Shown: positions 34,955 through 46,725, counted from the stretch's first letter. The stretch: DNA of 64,000 nucleotides from Maratus speciosus (GCA_963932465.1 OZ010788.1:666212484-666276483), one strand, 5' to 3'. Notes: a model not told the origin generated them from the letters alone. Translations and numbers: made by a program.

Positions 34955-36108
34955 TTTTAGGCGCGTTCGTAATTACATAAATACGTAGCATCTATAGTCG
35001 TCGTTCAGTCCGTCTGTCTGTCCGTCCGCATATAGCAGCGCAAAAACTACCCAACCGAATCTTTTGAAATTTAAAATATATAATTGTTGCATAATTTTGT
35101 CGAGTCATTTCAAAATTTTATGAAAATCAAATGCATAGTTTAATGGCAGGAACAGTCAAAAGGTTTCGGTTACATTACGATCAATGGGAAAAAATTATTG
35201 CAAGTGCATTTTGATGATGTTACAGCTTCCGAATGGTCTGAAATTTTAAATATATAATTGTTGCAAAATTTTGTCGGTTACATTTTCCTATATATTCTAT
35301 ACAAATTACATATTACTATGTAATATATATTAGAAAACAATTATAAAGCAATACAAATGATCATCTACAAAAGTGAATACATAAATTATAAATGAAGATT
35401 TTGCAAATTAAATATACAGTTTTATCTTTTAGACAAAAAAAATAAAAACACATCATCAATTCCAGCGAAACAAGGAAATACAAATTCAGAAAACATTGAA
35501 AAACAAGTTGGAAATTGCTCGTCAAACGGGCAAATGAGGTGCGTTCGTACTATAACTAGTTTTATAAATATTTTTTGCACCGCATAGTGTACTGAATGTA
35601 TATTTTAAAGCACTTCATAAGTGCATATCAATTTCGATCTGTTCGAAAGGCTGTAACATCATTAAAATGCACTTGAAATATTTTTTTTCCCCATTGCCCT
35701 TAATGTAACGGAAAACTTTTGACTGTCACTGTAATTAAACTATACATCCGATTTTCATAAACTTTGAAATGACTCCACAAAATTTTGCAACAAGCATATA
35801 TTTAAAATTTCAGACCATTCGGAAGGCTGTAACATCATTAAAATGCACTTGAAATAATTTTTTTCCTATTGGCCTTAATGTAACGGAAAACTTTTGACTG
35901 CTCTTGTCATTAAACTGTACATCAGATTTTCATAAAATTTGAAATGACACGACAAAATTATGCAAAAATTATATATTTGAAATTTCAAACGATTCGGTCG
36001 GGTAGTTTTTGTGCTGTTATATGAGGACGGACAGACAGACAGACGGACAGACGGACTGAACCACAACTATAGGTGCTACGTATTTATATAATTACGAACG
36101 CACCTAAA
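34955..36108. mobile_element. Fold-back element with internal subrepeats, 1.15 kb
   Basis: The inverted ends read TTAGG(C/T)GCGTTCGTAATTA, then AAATACGTAGCA and GTCCGTCTGTCTGTCCGTCC in both arms. The left arm runs to about 35280. The right arm begins near 35640 and holds two direct ~180 bp subrepeats (GGCTGTAACATCATTAAAATG at about 35648 and 35830). The middle is AT-rich and carries an extra GTGCGTTCGTA motif (near 35540). There is no transposase. An apparent minus-strand frame at 35875-36066 is simply the arm read through. Confidence 0.8.
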
Positions 36109-36580
36109 AATGGAAATATTGGTGGAACCAATGATGATTTTTTCAGGCCCAAATTACCTTAAATTCTACAAATAACATGTACGATTTTATCCTTGCATAA
36201 GACACATCAAGCTAAAAAATTGCAAAATGTAGGCTATCGTACATAATAAATCCAGTAAAAAAGAAGCCAAAAATACTATATATTTATATACTACCATGCA
36301 TATTATATTTTATATCGACATGTATTTTCTCTATGCACATAAAAAAAAAAAAAAAAAAAAACGTACTACAATGAATAAGGCATCATTGGAAAGAGTTTTG
36401 AACAGGCTTTTGACATAGAATACCCACATTTCGGTAAAACACATTGTTTGATTAAAACTGCAAATAAACACATTTAAAAAAGTATCATAAAATAATCTGA
36501 AAGATTGCAGTGCAAAAGCATCGCACGATCCTTTTGTTATTTAACTGAAGTATTCTTAGCAATCAGAGTTTTTTTTTCTA
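36109..36580. other. AT-rich region without recognised feature
   Basis: An A run at 36341-36361; nothing else supported. Confidence 0.4.
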
Positions 36581-36589
36581 TATAAGGGG

Positions 36590-36800
36590 TTAATTGCCTA
36601 GAAAACGTTCTAAGAAAAAAGAAAAAAAAAAAAAAAACGTATCTCCCTTGGGAACGGTAAAAACTCTTGTTAAACCGACCCCATATCTATCATGATACAA
36701 AGCTATTCAACAATGCAGAAATAATCACAAAAGAGATGCGCTGAACTCCAATTTAACACTACACGTACAGATATTTTCTTTATACCTATTCCTACCGGAA
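36590..36800. repeat. Dispersed repeat, copy 1 of 2
   Basis: It matches 40210-40430 over about 200 bp (CCTTGGGAACGGTAAAAACTC, split by one change; CATTCAACAATGCAG; AATAATCACAAAAG; GATGCGCTGAA). Both copies end near a short TTTCCAG- or CCTACCGG-like motif. The family is unknown. Confidence 0.7.
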
Positions 36801-37150
36801 GGGGTTAAATGGCCCCTATATGAAAAGTTATCTATTTTACGATGTTTTGTGAAAAATATATCAGTTGATACACTTTGGTGTATGAATAAAACATTTTTTT
36901 CACATAATTATTACAATTTTTTTATTTACTAAAGCAAAAAAAATATATATATATAATTACGCAAAAATTTCAAGAAAAATTAATTATTTCAAGAAACTCG
37001 AAAATTTAATAAACAAATATTGTGCAAATTAGTTTTATGTTCACCACATATTTTTTAGATTATTTCGTTCTCGATATAACCTTCTGAAATGCTCAAATTA
37101 GAATCTTACTCGGTGTAAAGTCAATTTCTAATTATACCATCACACATTAA

Positions 37151-37352
37151 CCCTTTCGAGGGCGGTATCCTTTACCTAATTTTAATTCCAAAATTGACAA
37201 TCGACACCAAGATTATTTAATTATTATTATTATTTTATATAATGTACGTGAAAATAAACAGGTTGTATTTTCTAATAATTTCGTTTATAAATTATGGTGT
37301 CAGTCCATTATTTCATCAATTTATAAACAGAATTACTCCGCGCCGGAAAGGG
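37151..37352. mobile_element. TTAA-flanked MITE, 202 bp
   Basis: TTAA lies at 37147-37150 and 37353-37356. The ends are CCCTTTCGAGGGCGG and, read inward from the right, CCCTTTCCGGCGCGG. It is the same family as the nested copy at 6219-6428, in opposite orientation. Confidence 0.85.
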
Positions 37353-37356
37353 TTAA

Positions 37357-37706
37357 CAAACCTGCCTGTTCTATGATGCAATACAATAGAATAAATGATG
37401 TAATAGCAAAAATACGCAATTTACTAATGTTCTTACAAAATAAAACATTTATATCTTTACGATTTCACATAAATTTATTCAGGGGTCAAATGAACCCTTG
37501 TGGTAGTTAAGCTTAAAATATTTTCTCTAGGCAAAAAAAGCAGTTCGGAGATGAAGAAATTTAAAGACTAATATGATCATATATTTTAATAAAAGTCGTG
37601 AAATATAAAGAAATTTCGTAATGTTTTAGTTTAAGAAATTCAAAAAGGGTCATTTGCCCCCGCGCGGTAGCTTTAGTGTTAACACAATCTGCAAAGGGTT
37701 AAATGA
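37357..37706. other. Remnants of CCCTAG-type MITE ends
   Basis: GGGTCAAATGAACCCTTGTGG (near 37484, split by its centre) and GGGTCATTTGCCCC, then GGTAGCTTTAGTGTTAAC (37640-37682), resemble the palindromic ends of the 2593 and 4686 elements. Complete borders cannot be drawn. Confidence 0.35.
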
Positions 37707-37871
37707 TTCCCTTTCAGTGTTGCCGCATCTGGTGGATTTTTTATTTAGAAATATTCAGTTCACACCAGAAAATTTTGAACAGCAATTTTCTTTTCGTTTA
37801 TTTAAGAAAATTGCTTAACAGTACAGCAGCGTTGAATGGTTATCTAGTTGTGATCAACTAAACACCAAGTC

Positions 37872-38060
37872 CAGTGTTGCCAGTGGGCTACTTTTTTTAA
37901 TTCGGATTTCTTGATTGCCACCACTTCTTTAAAACGGTAAAATTACCTTTGTTTTCGCCTTAATTAATATGTCATTAAATAAGGTGCATTTTACCATTTC
38001 AAAAAAGTGGTACCAATCAAGAATCTGAATTTTAAAAAAGTAGCCCATCTGGCAACACTG
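37872..38060. mobile_element. hAT-type MITE, nested
   Basis: The ends are CAGTGTTGCCAGTGGGCTAC and GTAGCCCATCTGGCAACACTG, with the second one base longer. The candidate target copies ACCAAGTC and ACCCAGTT match at 6 of 8 positions. The symmetric core is TTGATTGCCACCACTT and AAGTGGTACCAATCAA. Sister copies are at 45836-46026 and 47183-47364. Confidence 0.82.
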
Positions 38061-38143
38061 ACCCAGTTTGTTGTTTGAATGTCTTGTACAATTGCGAGCC
38101 ACTGGGAAAAGAAAAAGCGTAGTTTAAAACATCTATCATCTTA

Positions 38144-39253
38144 CAGGGTTGCAAAAAAGCCGGCTAAAATTATAAAAAGCCAGGCCGGTGGCTTTTTTTT
38201 TGGGTTTTAACCGGCTTTTTTAGGCCAAAATTGGCCTTTTTTGGCCATAATTGGCTTTTATACAATGAAGCATTGTAATTATAAACTACACATTTTAAAG
38301 TGACTTTTAATTAGTTTTAATGACATTTAATTGATTTCGAGTTTAATAAGTAACCCAATTTCTCAATAATGAGGACATTAATACTGAAATAAAACTTAGA
38401 TGGTTTTGCTAGTGATTTGTAGTCAGAATTGCAAATATGTCAGCTAAATTTTAAAAGGGCCATACCAACTGCCAGTTTTTTCCTTTTTACTGCTTTATAA
38501 AATTAAAGAGGACAATGGTTACTTAGTTACGTGTTTTATTACTTAATTAATTTTAAGAGCTATTAATATACAAGTCTTATTTTATTTCTAGTAAGCATTT
38601 ATACGTAGTCATATTAATAAAAATTCAATTTCTCAGTATTAAAAACATTATGAATATGCTTAGCAAAAAGCTTTTCAAAATTTTATTTAGAGAATTTTTT
38701 TAGCTCTATTTTTTATACACTTATGTACCACTCTCCTCAAACATTATATCCTTTCTAATTTCTCTTTTAACAATTATTACTTAATCTCTCCATATAGACA
38801 CATAAGAATGTTTCCATTTTGATATGCTACATTTTGTCATTAATTAAATATAACCTTTAAAATGCATAGTATATGTGGTGCTATGTAACATAAAATTTCA
38901 AAACACCAGTTTGTAGCCTAACTTATATTCTTTTCAATGTCTATAATTTTTTTTTTTTTTTAATCATACATAATGCCTTCACAGTTGCCTTCTAGAAGTT
39001 ATATAAAGACTTGTTTATTTGACAAAATTTAATAGAAATCTATAATTTTTTTCAGTAGAATATATTTATAAGTGTATTAAAAATTAATTGATCCAAATTT
39101 AAAACTAATTAACTGTAAACAAACTTAAAAAAATAATAATATGCTTTTTTCAATAAAAGCCGGCTTTTTTTAAGTGGTTAAAACCAAAAAAAGCCGGCCG
39201 CCTTTTTTTTTTTTTTTTTTTTTTTTTGGCCTGGCTAAAATCCGGCAACCTTG
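38144..39253. mobile_element. Non-autonomous hAT element, 1.1 kb, nested
   Basis: The ends are CAGGGTTGCAAAAAAGCCGG and CCGGCAACCTTG. They are flanked by a perfect 8 bp duplication, TCATCTTA (38136-38143, 39254-39261). Both subterminal regions are full of AAAGCCGGC, GGCC and T-run motifs in inverted order. The 0.8 kb AT-rich interior has no coding frame. Confidence 0.9.
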
Positions 39254-39349
39254 TCATCTTATAAATCAAAAATAATTATAAAAACTTACTGGTGAGAATT
39301 CGGAATCCCTAAATAAAAAATCGCCAAATGCGGCAACACTCTTCCCTTT

Positions 39350-40209
39350 CCAGCTTTAATTTGCTTTTTTATTCAAAAATTCCAAACTCACACTGGAAAT
39401 TGTGAAACAAAAATTTTTACTTTAAATTCTCACGAAATGTTAGTCATAGAATTAAGTAAAAATTACTCTTCGGAATTTCTGAATAGAAAAAGAAAGCCAA
39501 ACTGTCCAGGAGCCGATAAATTAATAATAAAATATTTGCTCAACCATACGAACATTCCTGACACATTTGCAGAGTTATTTTTATACGTAAAGCATGGTAA
39601 ATTATTGGTATGATTATTGAAATGATTTCAATCGAATAATTTTGTTCATTTTCCGATAAATGTATTACATCTCGAGTTATAATCGACTGCTCACAGATGC
39701 TAACCATTCTTGAACGGTTGTGTGTCGAAAATCTGCTTAAATATATTAACTTTGATAACACTTTCTGAATGATAATTTGCCTTTATAGAAAAAAAAAAAA
39801 AGAGCAATGATATTATATTTATTAGTATTTCAATAAGAATAACTGCAAATTTCCTGCATGTAAGAATGAATCTAATCTCATTAATATTCCATAAAGAGCT
39901 ACGCACAATTATATAGCGGCTGCAATTTTGATATGCTGTAGATTATTCAGGGTTCGTACGGGTTCCGTGTTGATTTCACACAAGATTTTTAAAAAAATAA
40001 TAAAAAAATAAAGAAATAATTGAAAATAGGGAAGTGCTACTTTGCGATTTTGTTTTGCCAAATCTATAAAATTTATTCTGTTAAAATATTCTGGCAGGAA
40101 TCTTGAAATGTGGTATAAAATATATCTGATATATCATCGCTCTTCAGTGGGTTAAACAATATGTCATATTACTTCAGTAAAGTATTCATAAAACTCAGAC
40201 TGTTTTGTA
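39350..40209. other. No recognised gene
   Basis: A CAGGGTTCGTACGGG end-like motif at 39949 has no partner. Otherwise AT-rich sequence. Confidence 0.35.
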
Positions 40210-40430
40210 TATAAAGGATTAAATGTCTCCCAAAATATTTCAACAAAAAGGAAACGTAACTCCTTGGGAACGATAAAAACTCTCGTTAAAAACGACCCCA
40301 TATCTCCCATGATAAAAGACCATTCAACAATGCAGAAATAATCACAAAAGGGATGCGCTGAATTCCCTTTAGACACAATCTACGGGTCAGTTTACGTGAC
40401 TCCCTTTCCAGTTTCTACCTGGCGCCGAAA
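40210..40430. repeat. Dispersed repeat, copy 2 of 2
   Basis: Diverged copy of 36590-36800 in the same orientation. The minus-strand frame at 40164-40376 arises from this repeat and is not supported as a gene. Confidence 0.7.
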
Positions 40431-40676
40431 AAAGAGGGTGGGGGAATATGTAGCAGTCTATTATATTCCTAACCTTCTGAAGAAAGGGAACAGATATATG
40501 GGATACTTGTATACACAGAGTACCATTCAAGTATAGCTAATCTTAAACAGTTTCGCCTTTCTCACCTGAGTTACAGCAACAGATGGTCGGTGTTACCCTA
40601 TTTTATTTTTTCTCTCTCGGAGAAACCTTACACATTCACTTTCAGTATCAAATAATCAGTATTATGTTTTCTGGTA

Positions 40677-40950
40677 CAGCGTTACCACTGGCGACTATTT
40701 TTATATTCTATTTTCACCGCTCTCTTTACAAAATAAATTTTGTATTATATTTCGCATGCACGCGTTGTCAGGATGTGTATGAAACAATTTTGTTTTGAGA
40801 AGGTGGTGCGAAATAGAATTAAAAAAATTATATTCTATTCGCACCACTCTCTTTACAAAATAAATTTTGTGCTGTTGTTTAAGCCATTTTGTTTTGGAGA
40901 AAGTGGTACGATATAGAATTAAAAAATAGTCGCCAGTACGAGCATTGCTG
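40677..40950. mobile_element. MITE with a doubled inner core
   Basis: The ends CAGCGTTACCACTGGCGACT and AGTCGCCAGTACGAGCATTG are imperfect inverses, and the second is followed by CTG. Between them the core runs twice in direct order: CACC(G/A)CTCTCTTTACAAAA, then GGTGGTGCGAAATAGAATT or a variant. Doubling of the core inside one pair of ends is unusual among the MITEs here. Confidence 0.65.
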
Positions 40951-41397
40951 ATATGAACAGATTTTGTAAAGGTTTAATTTGTGTTAACAGTCACCAACAA
41001 TAAAAGCAACAATAAAAGATAAACTGAATGCACAGATGATCTTTTTCAGGAAAGTTCAGAACCAATCCAAAGGAGAAAATTTGGAAAACAAGCATGTTCA
41101 ATTTTACAGCCTCTGTACGATTGTTTTAACTAAATTTTATATGTTTAACTTTTTTGGGGGGGGAGGGGGGGGGGAATGCTGAGAAATTGCTTTTTCTTAT
41201 TTTAAAGTAAAATTTTTCGATTATTTCGGTGAAAATTCAATATTACAGAGACATTATTGCTTGCCCCTCAAAGGGTTAAAATTCCGGTACCACTTGATTA
41301 AAATTAAATAGTATAAAAAATATCCCGCTGCCCTTTCAAGGTTTTTAAAATATGTTACATTTTTATTATATCTATATTATATTATAATATGTATTAG

Positions 41398-41587
41398 CAA
41401 GGTTGCCAGTTTGGCCTCCGCTTTTAGTTAAAAATTTCAAGTTCATACCAGAAATAAAGATCAGTATTTTATGCTTTATAAAATGAGAGACATTTAGCAA
41501 TCATATGAAGTAAAAATTCTTTTTTAGAAATTTCCGATGAGAATTTGAAATTTTGGACCAAAATTGGAGGACAAATCTGTGTATTGG
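41398..41587. mobile_element. MITE of the GTTGCCAGTTTGGCCTCC family
   Basis: The left end is CAAGGTTGCCAGTTTGGCC. The right end, GGACCAAAATTGGAGGACAA, is decayed. The interior matches 63003-63452 and the broken copy at 54433-55182 (TTCATACCAGAAATAAAG, AAATTTCCGATGAGAATTTG). Confidence 0.7.
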
Positions 41588-41613
41588 GTGGAAAACTAGA
41601 GATAAATAATTAA

Positions 41614-41838
41614 CCCTCCAACAGCGGGAAACGCTATTTTCGCGTTCCAGTGGACTTTAAAAAAAAAATCAGATTGCTTGATTCCCACCACTTTTCTTAA
41701 GCGTTTAATTCGGCTTATTCTAGCATTATTTAGTCTATAATTAAATAAAGTAACTCTTCCGACTTCAAAAAAGTGGTGGGAATGAAATCTTAATTTTAAA
41801 AAAGTAACCAACTAAAAAAGACGCTCGCGGCTGGAAGT
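41614..41838. mobile_element. TTAA-flanked MITE with the hAT-MITE core
   Basis: TTAA lies at 41610-41613 and 41839-41842. The ends are CCCTCCAACAGCGGG and CGCGGCTGGAAG. Its interior (ATTGCTTGATTCCCACCACT, ATAATTAAATAAAG, AAAAAAGTGGTGGGAAT) aligns with the cores of 37872-38060 and 45836-46026, which have different ends and 8 bp targets. Confidence 0.8.
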
Positions 41839-41842
41839 TTAA

Positions 41843-42280
41843 GGAATAAAAAGACATCAAATATTATAAGTGAATCTTTATTTTATTATTCTTACGGTTG
41901 TAAAACTATGGATTTTTATAAAAATTATTTGTACGTTTTTTTAAAAAAAAGAGTACCACTATAGTAGAGCTTGTTGTTTATTTTGTGGATTTAACAATTT
42001 CACTAAAACAAATAATCGAAAAGCTTCAAGATTCTAAGAATTTGTAGCAAAAGGGAAATTTAATAATCTATATGTTAATATTTTATAAAGTAATTTAAAA
42101 AAATCCTGAAACTATTAAAATCCTAATATATTTATACTGTTTTCCATAATAAATAAACTTGATTAAATTCCAGATCACAAAAGAATAAAACCAATTAGAT
42201 TTTTATTAAATTTCTCAGATATTGCTGAATGAAGCATTATTGCGAGAAAAGTTCAATTAAGTAAGTAACAGCATGTTTTA
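41843..42280. other. AT-rich region without recognised feature
   Basis: No gene or element supported. Confidence 0.4.
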
Positions 42281-42285
42281 CGTTT

Positions 42286-42738
42286 AGAAAAGCAATTTAT
42301 TTGTGAAAAATTTATTTTTGTTTTATACTCCACTAAAGAAATTTTTGTTAAAATTGCTAATGATTTTTCGTTGCTACCAAAAATGCATATTTGCTTATCA
42401 CCATATTACGTCAACAGTAATTACTCTAAATAATGCAGAAATTTAAAACTCAAATTTCATACGCAGGAAAAATAGAATTCTAATTTTTATCTCAAAATAA
42501 TATTTCTGAAAATACGACAAAGCAATTTTGCGTAAAATCCAATTTCTGTTTATTCATTCCAGGGGAAAAAAAAAAAAAACTAGTTAAAACAGCTGATAAT
42601 TTTTCACTGCTTCGAAAAATATGTTTTCTTATTATCATATTAAATCAACAGTAATTACCCTAGATAATACGGGAATTCAAAATTTAAAATTTAATATGCT
42701 GGAAAAACAGAATTCTAAATTATATCTCAAAATAATTA
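42286..42738. repeat. Tandem duplication, offset about 236 bp
   Basis: CAACAGTAATTAC(T/C)CTA, AATAATGCAGAAATT or a variant, and CAGGAAAAATAGAATTCTAA or a variant recur in register. The two copies are moderately diverged. Confidence 0.8.
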
Positions 42739-42739
42739 T

Positions 42740-44890
42740 CTTACCTTACAAAAGAATACACACCATATATATCTAATAATAAAATATTCGAGGAAATTTC
42801 ATTAAAAGATCTTAAACTGATATTGCCAGGAACTTAAATTATAACACGTTAGCCATTTGTTTTCTTTTTTCCCCCTCCAACTTTATACGAACATCAACTA
42901 ATTAGAAACAATGGCGGTACAGTATTCTCCTAATAAATTTCGAACTTAATGTTTAATAAAGAAAAAAAATAGATATATGCTGCAGTGGTACATAATTAAC
43001 AAAGTTCTCTAAAACGCAATCGTTTTTCAAAAAAGAAATTTTTCCAAGAGGAAAAAATGTACTAGGAGTTACATTTAATTTTTTTCCTACGTTTTTCATC
43101 TCACCCACAACGGAAATTCTTAATGAGATTTTCTTAAGCAAAGCCTAAGAAAACAAACCCCCGAAATAAAAGACGTCAGAAAATAATTAAAAAAGAAAGA
43201 AAAAACGAGAAAAAGAACGTCTCTCTTAAAAAGACTGACTAATTGCTAAAAATGAAAATATCACTAACAATCTAAAGTGCGACTCGGAAGAATAATTCAT
43301 CAGTGGAATTTATTTTTTTCCTTCATTTTTACTCATCAATATAAAAGGAGAAAAAAAAATATATTTATGCAAATTTCTGTGGCAACAACAGAGATACGTG
43401 TAATGTAATTTGTCGTATTCTATCTCCGAACAATTGTTATTAAAATTGATCTTGCGAAAAGTATGGAAGAATTAAAAAAGAAACTTCAATTTCCCTTCTC
43501 AACTAATTTGAAAATTAAAAAAGAAACAAGAGTGGTTAGCACAATTCGAAATAGTTTTGTTAGAATAAAAGATTTTTAAAACATTCATTTTAATCATTTG
43601 ATCGGAAATGCAATTGATAATTCCATTGTTTCGCGAATGAAAGAAAAATACTCATTCGCCGAACTAAATTGGAGAAGGATATGTTTATTAACGAACGTAT
43701 ATACTTTGTAATTTAAATCTTGATTGAGATAAAATTTATCAATTGAAGAAAATGAATGTACTTTTAAACTCGTCGAGTGCTTTTCTTGTGACAGTTTAAA
43801 CTCAAAAGAGTTGGAAGTCTTGTTAATGAAAGAGGGAAAGATTTTCGAAAAGATAAAGGAATTCAAAATTTATTCCGTTCTAAATTTGATTTCATTAAAT
43901 AATCCGATTTGGAGTAGATATATTTTGAATTTCGAAGTAAATCTCATATTACAAACGCATCCGAATAATTGTAAATGCATTTCTTAATAAACTCGCGTTG
44001 CGCGTAAATATTTAGCAATCAAGTATCACGGTTGAAATTTTTGATTCCATTTGGAAAATATAATTTAATAACATATGTATCGAAATATGAGAAAATAGAA
44101 TCAACTTGGGTATATAGAGACGCAAAGGTATTGTGATTGTTACTATCTTTTTTAATTTCGTTTATTTTACGTTTTTCTATGAGCTAGGACAATAGATATA
44201 ACGAATATTTTAAAATTAATATAATAGATAACAGATACACTCTGTCGAAATCATGCAACAGATTTTATCAACTGAAGTACATTAAAATTTTTCCAGTATA
44301 TCACTCGATAAAACAACAGTGTAAGACGATCATATTCTAGAAATATTATTTTCTGTTTTGTTCAGTGGCTTCGACTTAACTCTTAACCATGAGTCGCACG
44401 CATCAGTGAATTTTTCAGGATAAGTATCAGTATATATTTTTTTCTTTTTATTATTATTTTTTTTTTTATAGGAAAATAAATTTTTGTTAAACGCGAGAAA
44501 TTTCGACTTATTTAAGAAAAATTTTCTATAAGAAAACTCCAGCTAATATGCTATATGAATAGCATTTTTTATAAATTTAAATTAAAATTTATGGCCTCTG
44601 AAAAGAGTAATTTTTTTAGATGGGGTATCCCCCGGTAGATTTTTCGCCTGTTCTCTTGGAAATTTTTTATTTTTTTTTTTTCCTTTTCTTTTTCTTTTAT
44701 ACATTGTTCAACTTTAAATTCTCTATGTTCTTAAATTATTGTTATATTTTCTCTTAACTTCTTTAGTTAATTTTTCTCAGCGTGGCTACCAGCCGCGTTT
44801 AAACATTAATTTTCTTAAGGCTCCTTAATGCCCTTGCAACACAAATCGCATTAAAGAGCTCGCAATATAATATATACAAAGTAAGGACAA
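42740..44890. other. Long AT-rich region without recognised feature
   Basis: In 2.1 kb I see no element boundaries. Open frames at 42953-43141 and 43594-43866 (minus) are AT-biased with no domain. The second is 90 codons and rich in F, S and K, which is weak evidence for a gene. Confidence 0.4.
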
Positions 44891-44892
44891 AT

Positions 44893-45385
44893 GAGGAGCT
44901 CGACGCAGCGGCGGGCGTTCGATAGCAAAGCGATATAAGTAAGCGTGCAAACTTAATGTTGGAATCGGGCGTAAATTAACACACTTGCGCCATCTAGCGG
45001 ACGGAGTGATAATCCACATACGCGGGCTTTTAGGGCGGTGCATATTTTCTAAATCTTTAGCCTCTTGTGGAAGTGAGATTTATTTTGCAACATTTACTGC
45101 AAAATAATGGCGTAGCAAGAGGTGCACCCATATGCACTTGATACCACGAGGTTTTCTTCGCCTTTTCAAATCGATTTCATTTATTAATCAAGTTGAAAGA
45201 AACTTTATAATTTTAGTGGTGTGAGTAAAAGAACAATTAGGTATTTACCTGTAGTTCACACTCCATCCGCTACGTGGCGCGTGACCTTGATTGATGTGAC
45301 CTCGCTTTTAATGTTGCGGTTACTTCTTCCATTTAAGATAGGACGCTTATTTATATCGCTTTGTTCGATAGCTTCGGAACTCCGA
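44893..45385. repeat. Large imperfect inverted repeat, fold-back type
   Basis: The arms at about 44893-45015 and 45255-45385 are inverted: TCGATAGCAAAGCGATATAA pairs with TTATATCGCTTTGTTCGATA, and GCGCCATCTAGCGGACGGAG pairs with CTCCATCCGCTACGTGGCGC. It is richer in G+C than its surroundings. It may be one unit with the palindrome that follows. Confidence 0.7.
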
Positions 45386-45409
45386 GTCCCTCTCTCCCTT
45401 ACCCATGCT

Positions 45410-45749
45410 CGGTGTCTTTAATTTGTGTAATTTCCCTTTTAAATTTGTCCGGTTTTAATTTTAGATTTTTTCTCTCTCTTTTCAACCTGCCTTCCACAAG
45501 AGTCTCGGCTAGAGGGACGCAGGCAGGGACATCGGACGGACACGCGGAACGCCGCGTCCGTCTAATAAACCGCTCTGGCGACCGCCTCAGAATTCGTGGA
45601 GCGCGGCGTTCTGCGTGTCCGTCCAACGTCCCTGCCTGCGTCCCTCTAGTCGAGACTCTTGCGGAAGCCAGGTTGAAAAGAGAGAGAAAAAAATCTAAAA
45701 TTAAAACCGGACAAATTTAAAAGGGAAATTACACAAATTAAAGACACCG
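45410..45749. repeat. 340 bp near-palindrome
   Basis: The inverted arms (45410-45560, 45600-45749) meet at a ~38 bp centre. They contain CGGTGTCTTTAATTTG, GGACGCAGGCAGGGACATCG and CGGACGGACACGCGGAACGC and their inverses with a few changes. Opposite-strand frames of similar protein sequence (45361-45720 plus; 45399-45626 minus) are produced by the symmetry and are not genes. Confidence 0.85.
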
Positions 45750-45835
45750 AAAAGCCAGAAGAGAGCGTCTGAGGCCCTAAAGCGACCGATGAGGTGATTT
45801 GTGTGGATAATCTGGGTGCTAAGTTGCCATACAAC

Positions 45836-46026
45836 CTGTGTTGCTAGTGGGCTACTTTTTTAAAATTCAGATTTCTTGATTGGCACCACTTTTTGGAAAC
45901 GGTAAAATGCCCTTTGTTTTTTTGTTAATTAATATGTCATTAAATAAGGCGTATTTTACTATATTTAAAAAAGGGGAGCCAATAGAGAAATCTGATTTTA
46001 AAAAAGTAACCCATCTGGCAACACTG
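45836..46026. mobile_element. hAT-type MITE
   Basis: The ends are CTGTGTTGCTAGTGGGCTAC and CCCATCTGGCAACACTG. The flanking octamers CATACAAC and CATAGAAC match at 7 of 8. It has the same core as 37872-38060 (TTGATTGGCACCAC, ATTAAATAAGGCGTATTTTA). Confidence 0.85.
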
Positions 46027-46170
46027 CATAGAACTAGGTAGTCCATCAACCAGATCACATTATCCATTGTAAAAGAACTCTGGTACCGAAGAATTTCCTG
46101 CTCTCGAAATTTTAAGACAAGTACGACCACTGCCCTGAATCCTCAACAGATGGTTGCTGTCTCACAGACC

Positions 46171-46340
46171 CAGTGATGGAAAATTGGCGCAGAGGAGAAG
46201 CCTATTGACAACACTAACATTTTATAGTACTCTTCATCTCAATAAAAACTCAGAAATTCTGTCATTAGATAAGTCGAAAAATACTACTAAAATTTAGTGG
46301 TGTCAATAGGCTCCTCTTCTGCGCCAATTTTCCAGCACTG
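46171..46340. mobile_element. MITE with ~45 bp inverted ends
   Basis: The left end CAGTGATGGAAAATTGGCGC and the right end GCGCCAATTTTCCAGCACTG continue inward as GAAGCCTATTGACAACAC and its inverse. The ends look hAT-like, but no 8 bp target copy was found. Confidence 0.75.
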
Positions 46341-46439
46341 CCTCTGATTTTTTCACTTTTCGCAGTTTTCATGATTTTCATTTTAACTGTAAATGCCAGT
46401 AAAATTTTGTATCGTTCGAAGCTCTAGTATTACCATTAG

Positions 46440-46725
46440 GGAACTCTGAATACGAGAATTTTAATTATACTACTATTGCGCATAAAGTTTAGTATAAAAA
46501 CAGTATCCTATGAGTTAATCGACCCTTTTATTTATTATAATTCGATCAAAGGGTAAACAGTAAAGAGTTAACTGATGTGACAGAAGCTGTCACATAACTA
46601 CTGTGAGGCGGTTTCGGAGACCGCTTGATCGAATGATGAAGAAAAGACTCGATTCATGGTATACTGTTTCTGTACTAAACTTTATGTACAGGACTATTAT
46701 AATTAAAATTCCCCTATTCGGAAGC
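46440..46725. repeat. Inverted-repeat element, about 290 bp
   Basis: GAGAATTTTAATTATA and CATAAAGTTTAGTA, then AAACAGTAT in the left arm return inverted at 46650-46725. The middle has small palindromes (TGTGACAGAAGCTGTCACA, GGCGGTTTCGGAGACCGC). The family is unknown. Confidence 0.65.

Larger units (their letters stand above)
37715..39341. mobile_element. hAT-type element hosting two other elements
   Basis: The left end is CAGTGTTGCCGCATCTGG and the right end CCAAATGCGGCAACACTC. They are flanked by a perfect 8 bp duplication, TTCCCTTT (37707-37714, 39342-39349). Subtracting the two internal elements leaves about 330 bp with AGTTCACACCAGAAA and ACTGGTGAGAATTC as inner motifs. There is no transposase. 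Confidence 0.85.

Noticed and set aside
43594..43866. 90-codon minus-strand open frame as a possible small gene
   Set aside because: No domain, signal peptide, splice context or conserved partner. The composition is what AT-rich noncoding DNA gives.
45361..45720. 119-codon frame, arginine-rich
   Set aside because: Produced by a near-palindrome; the opposite strand gives a similar protein, so it is not evidence of coding.
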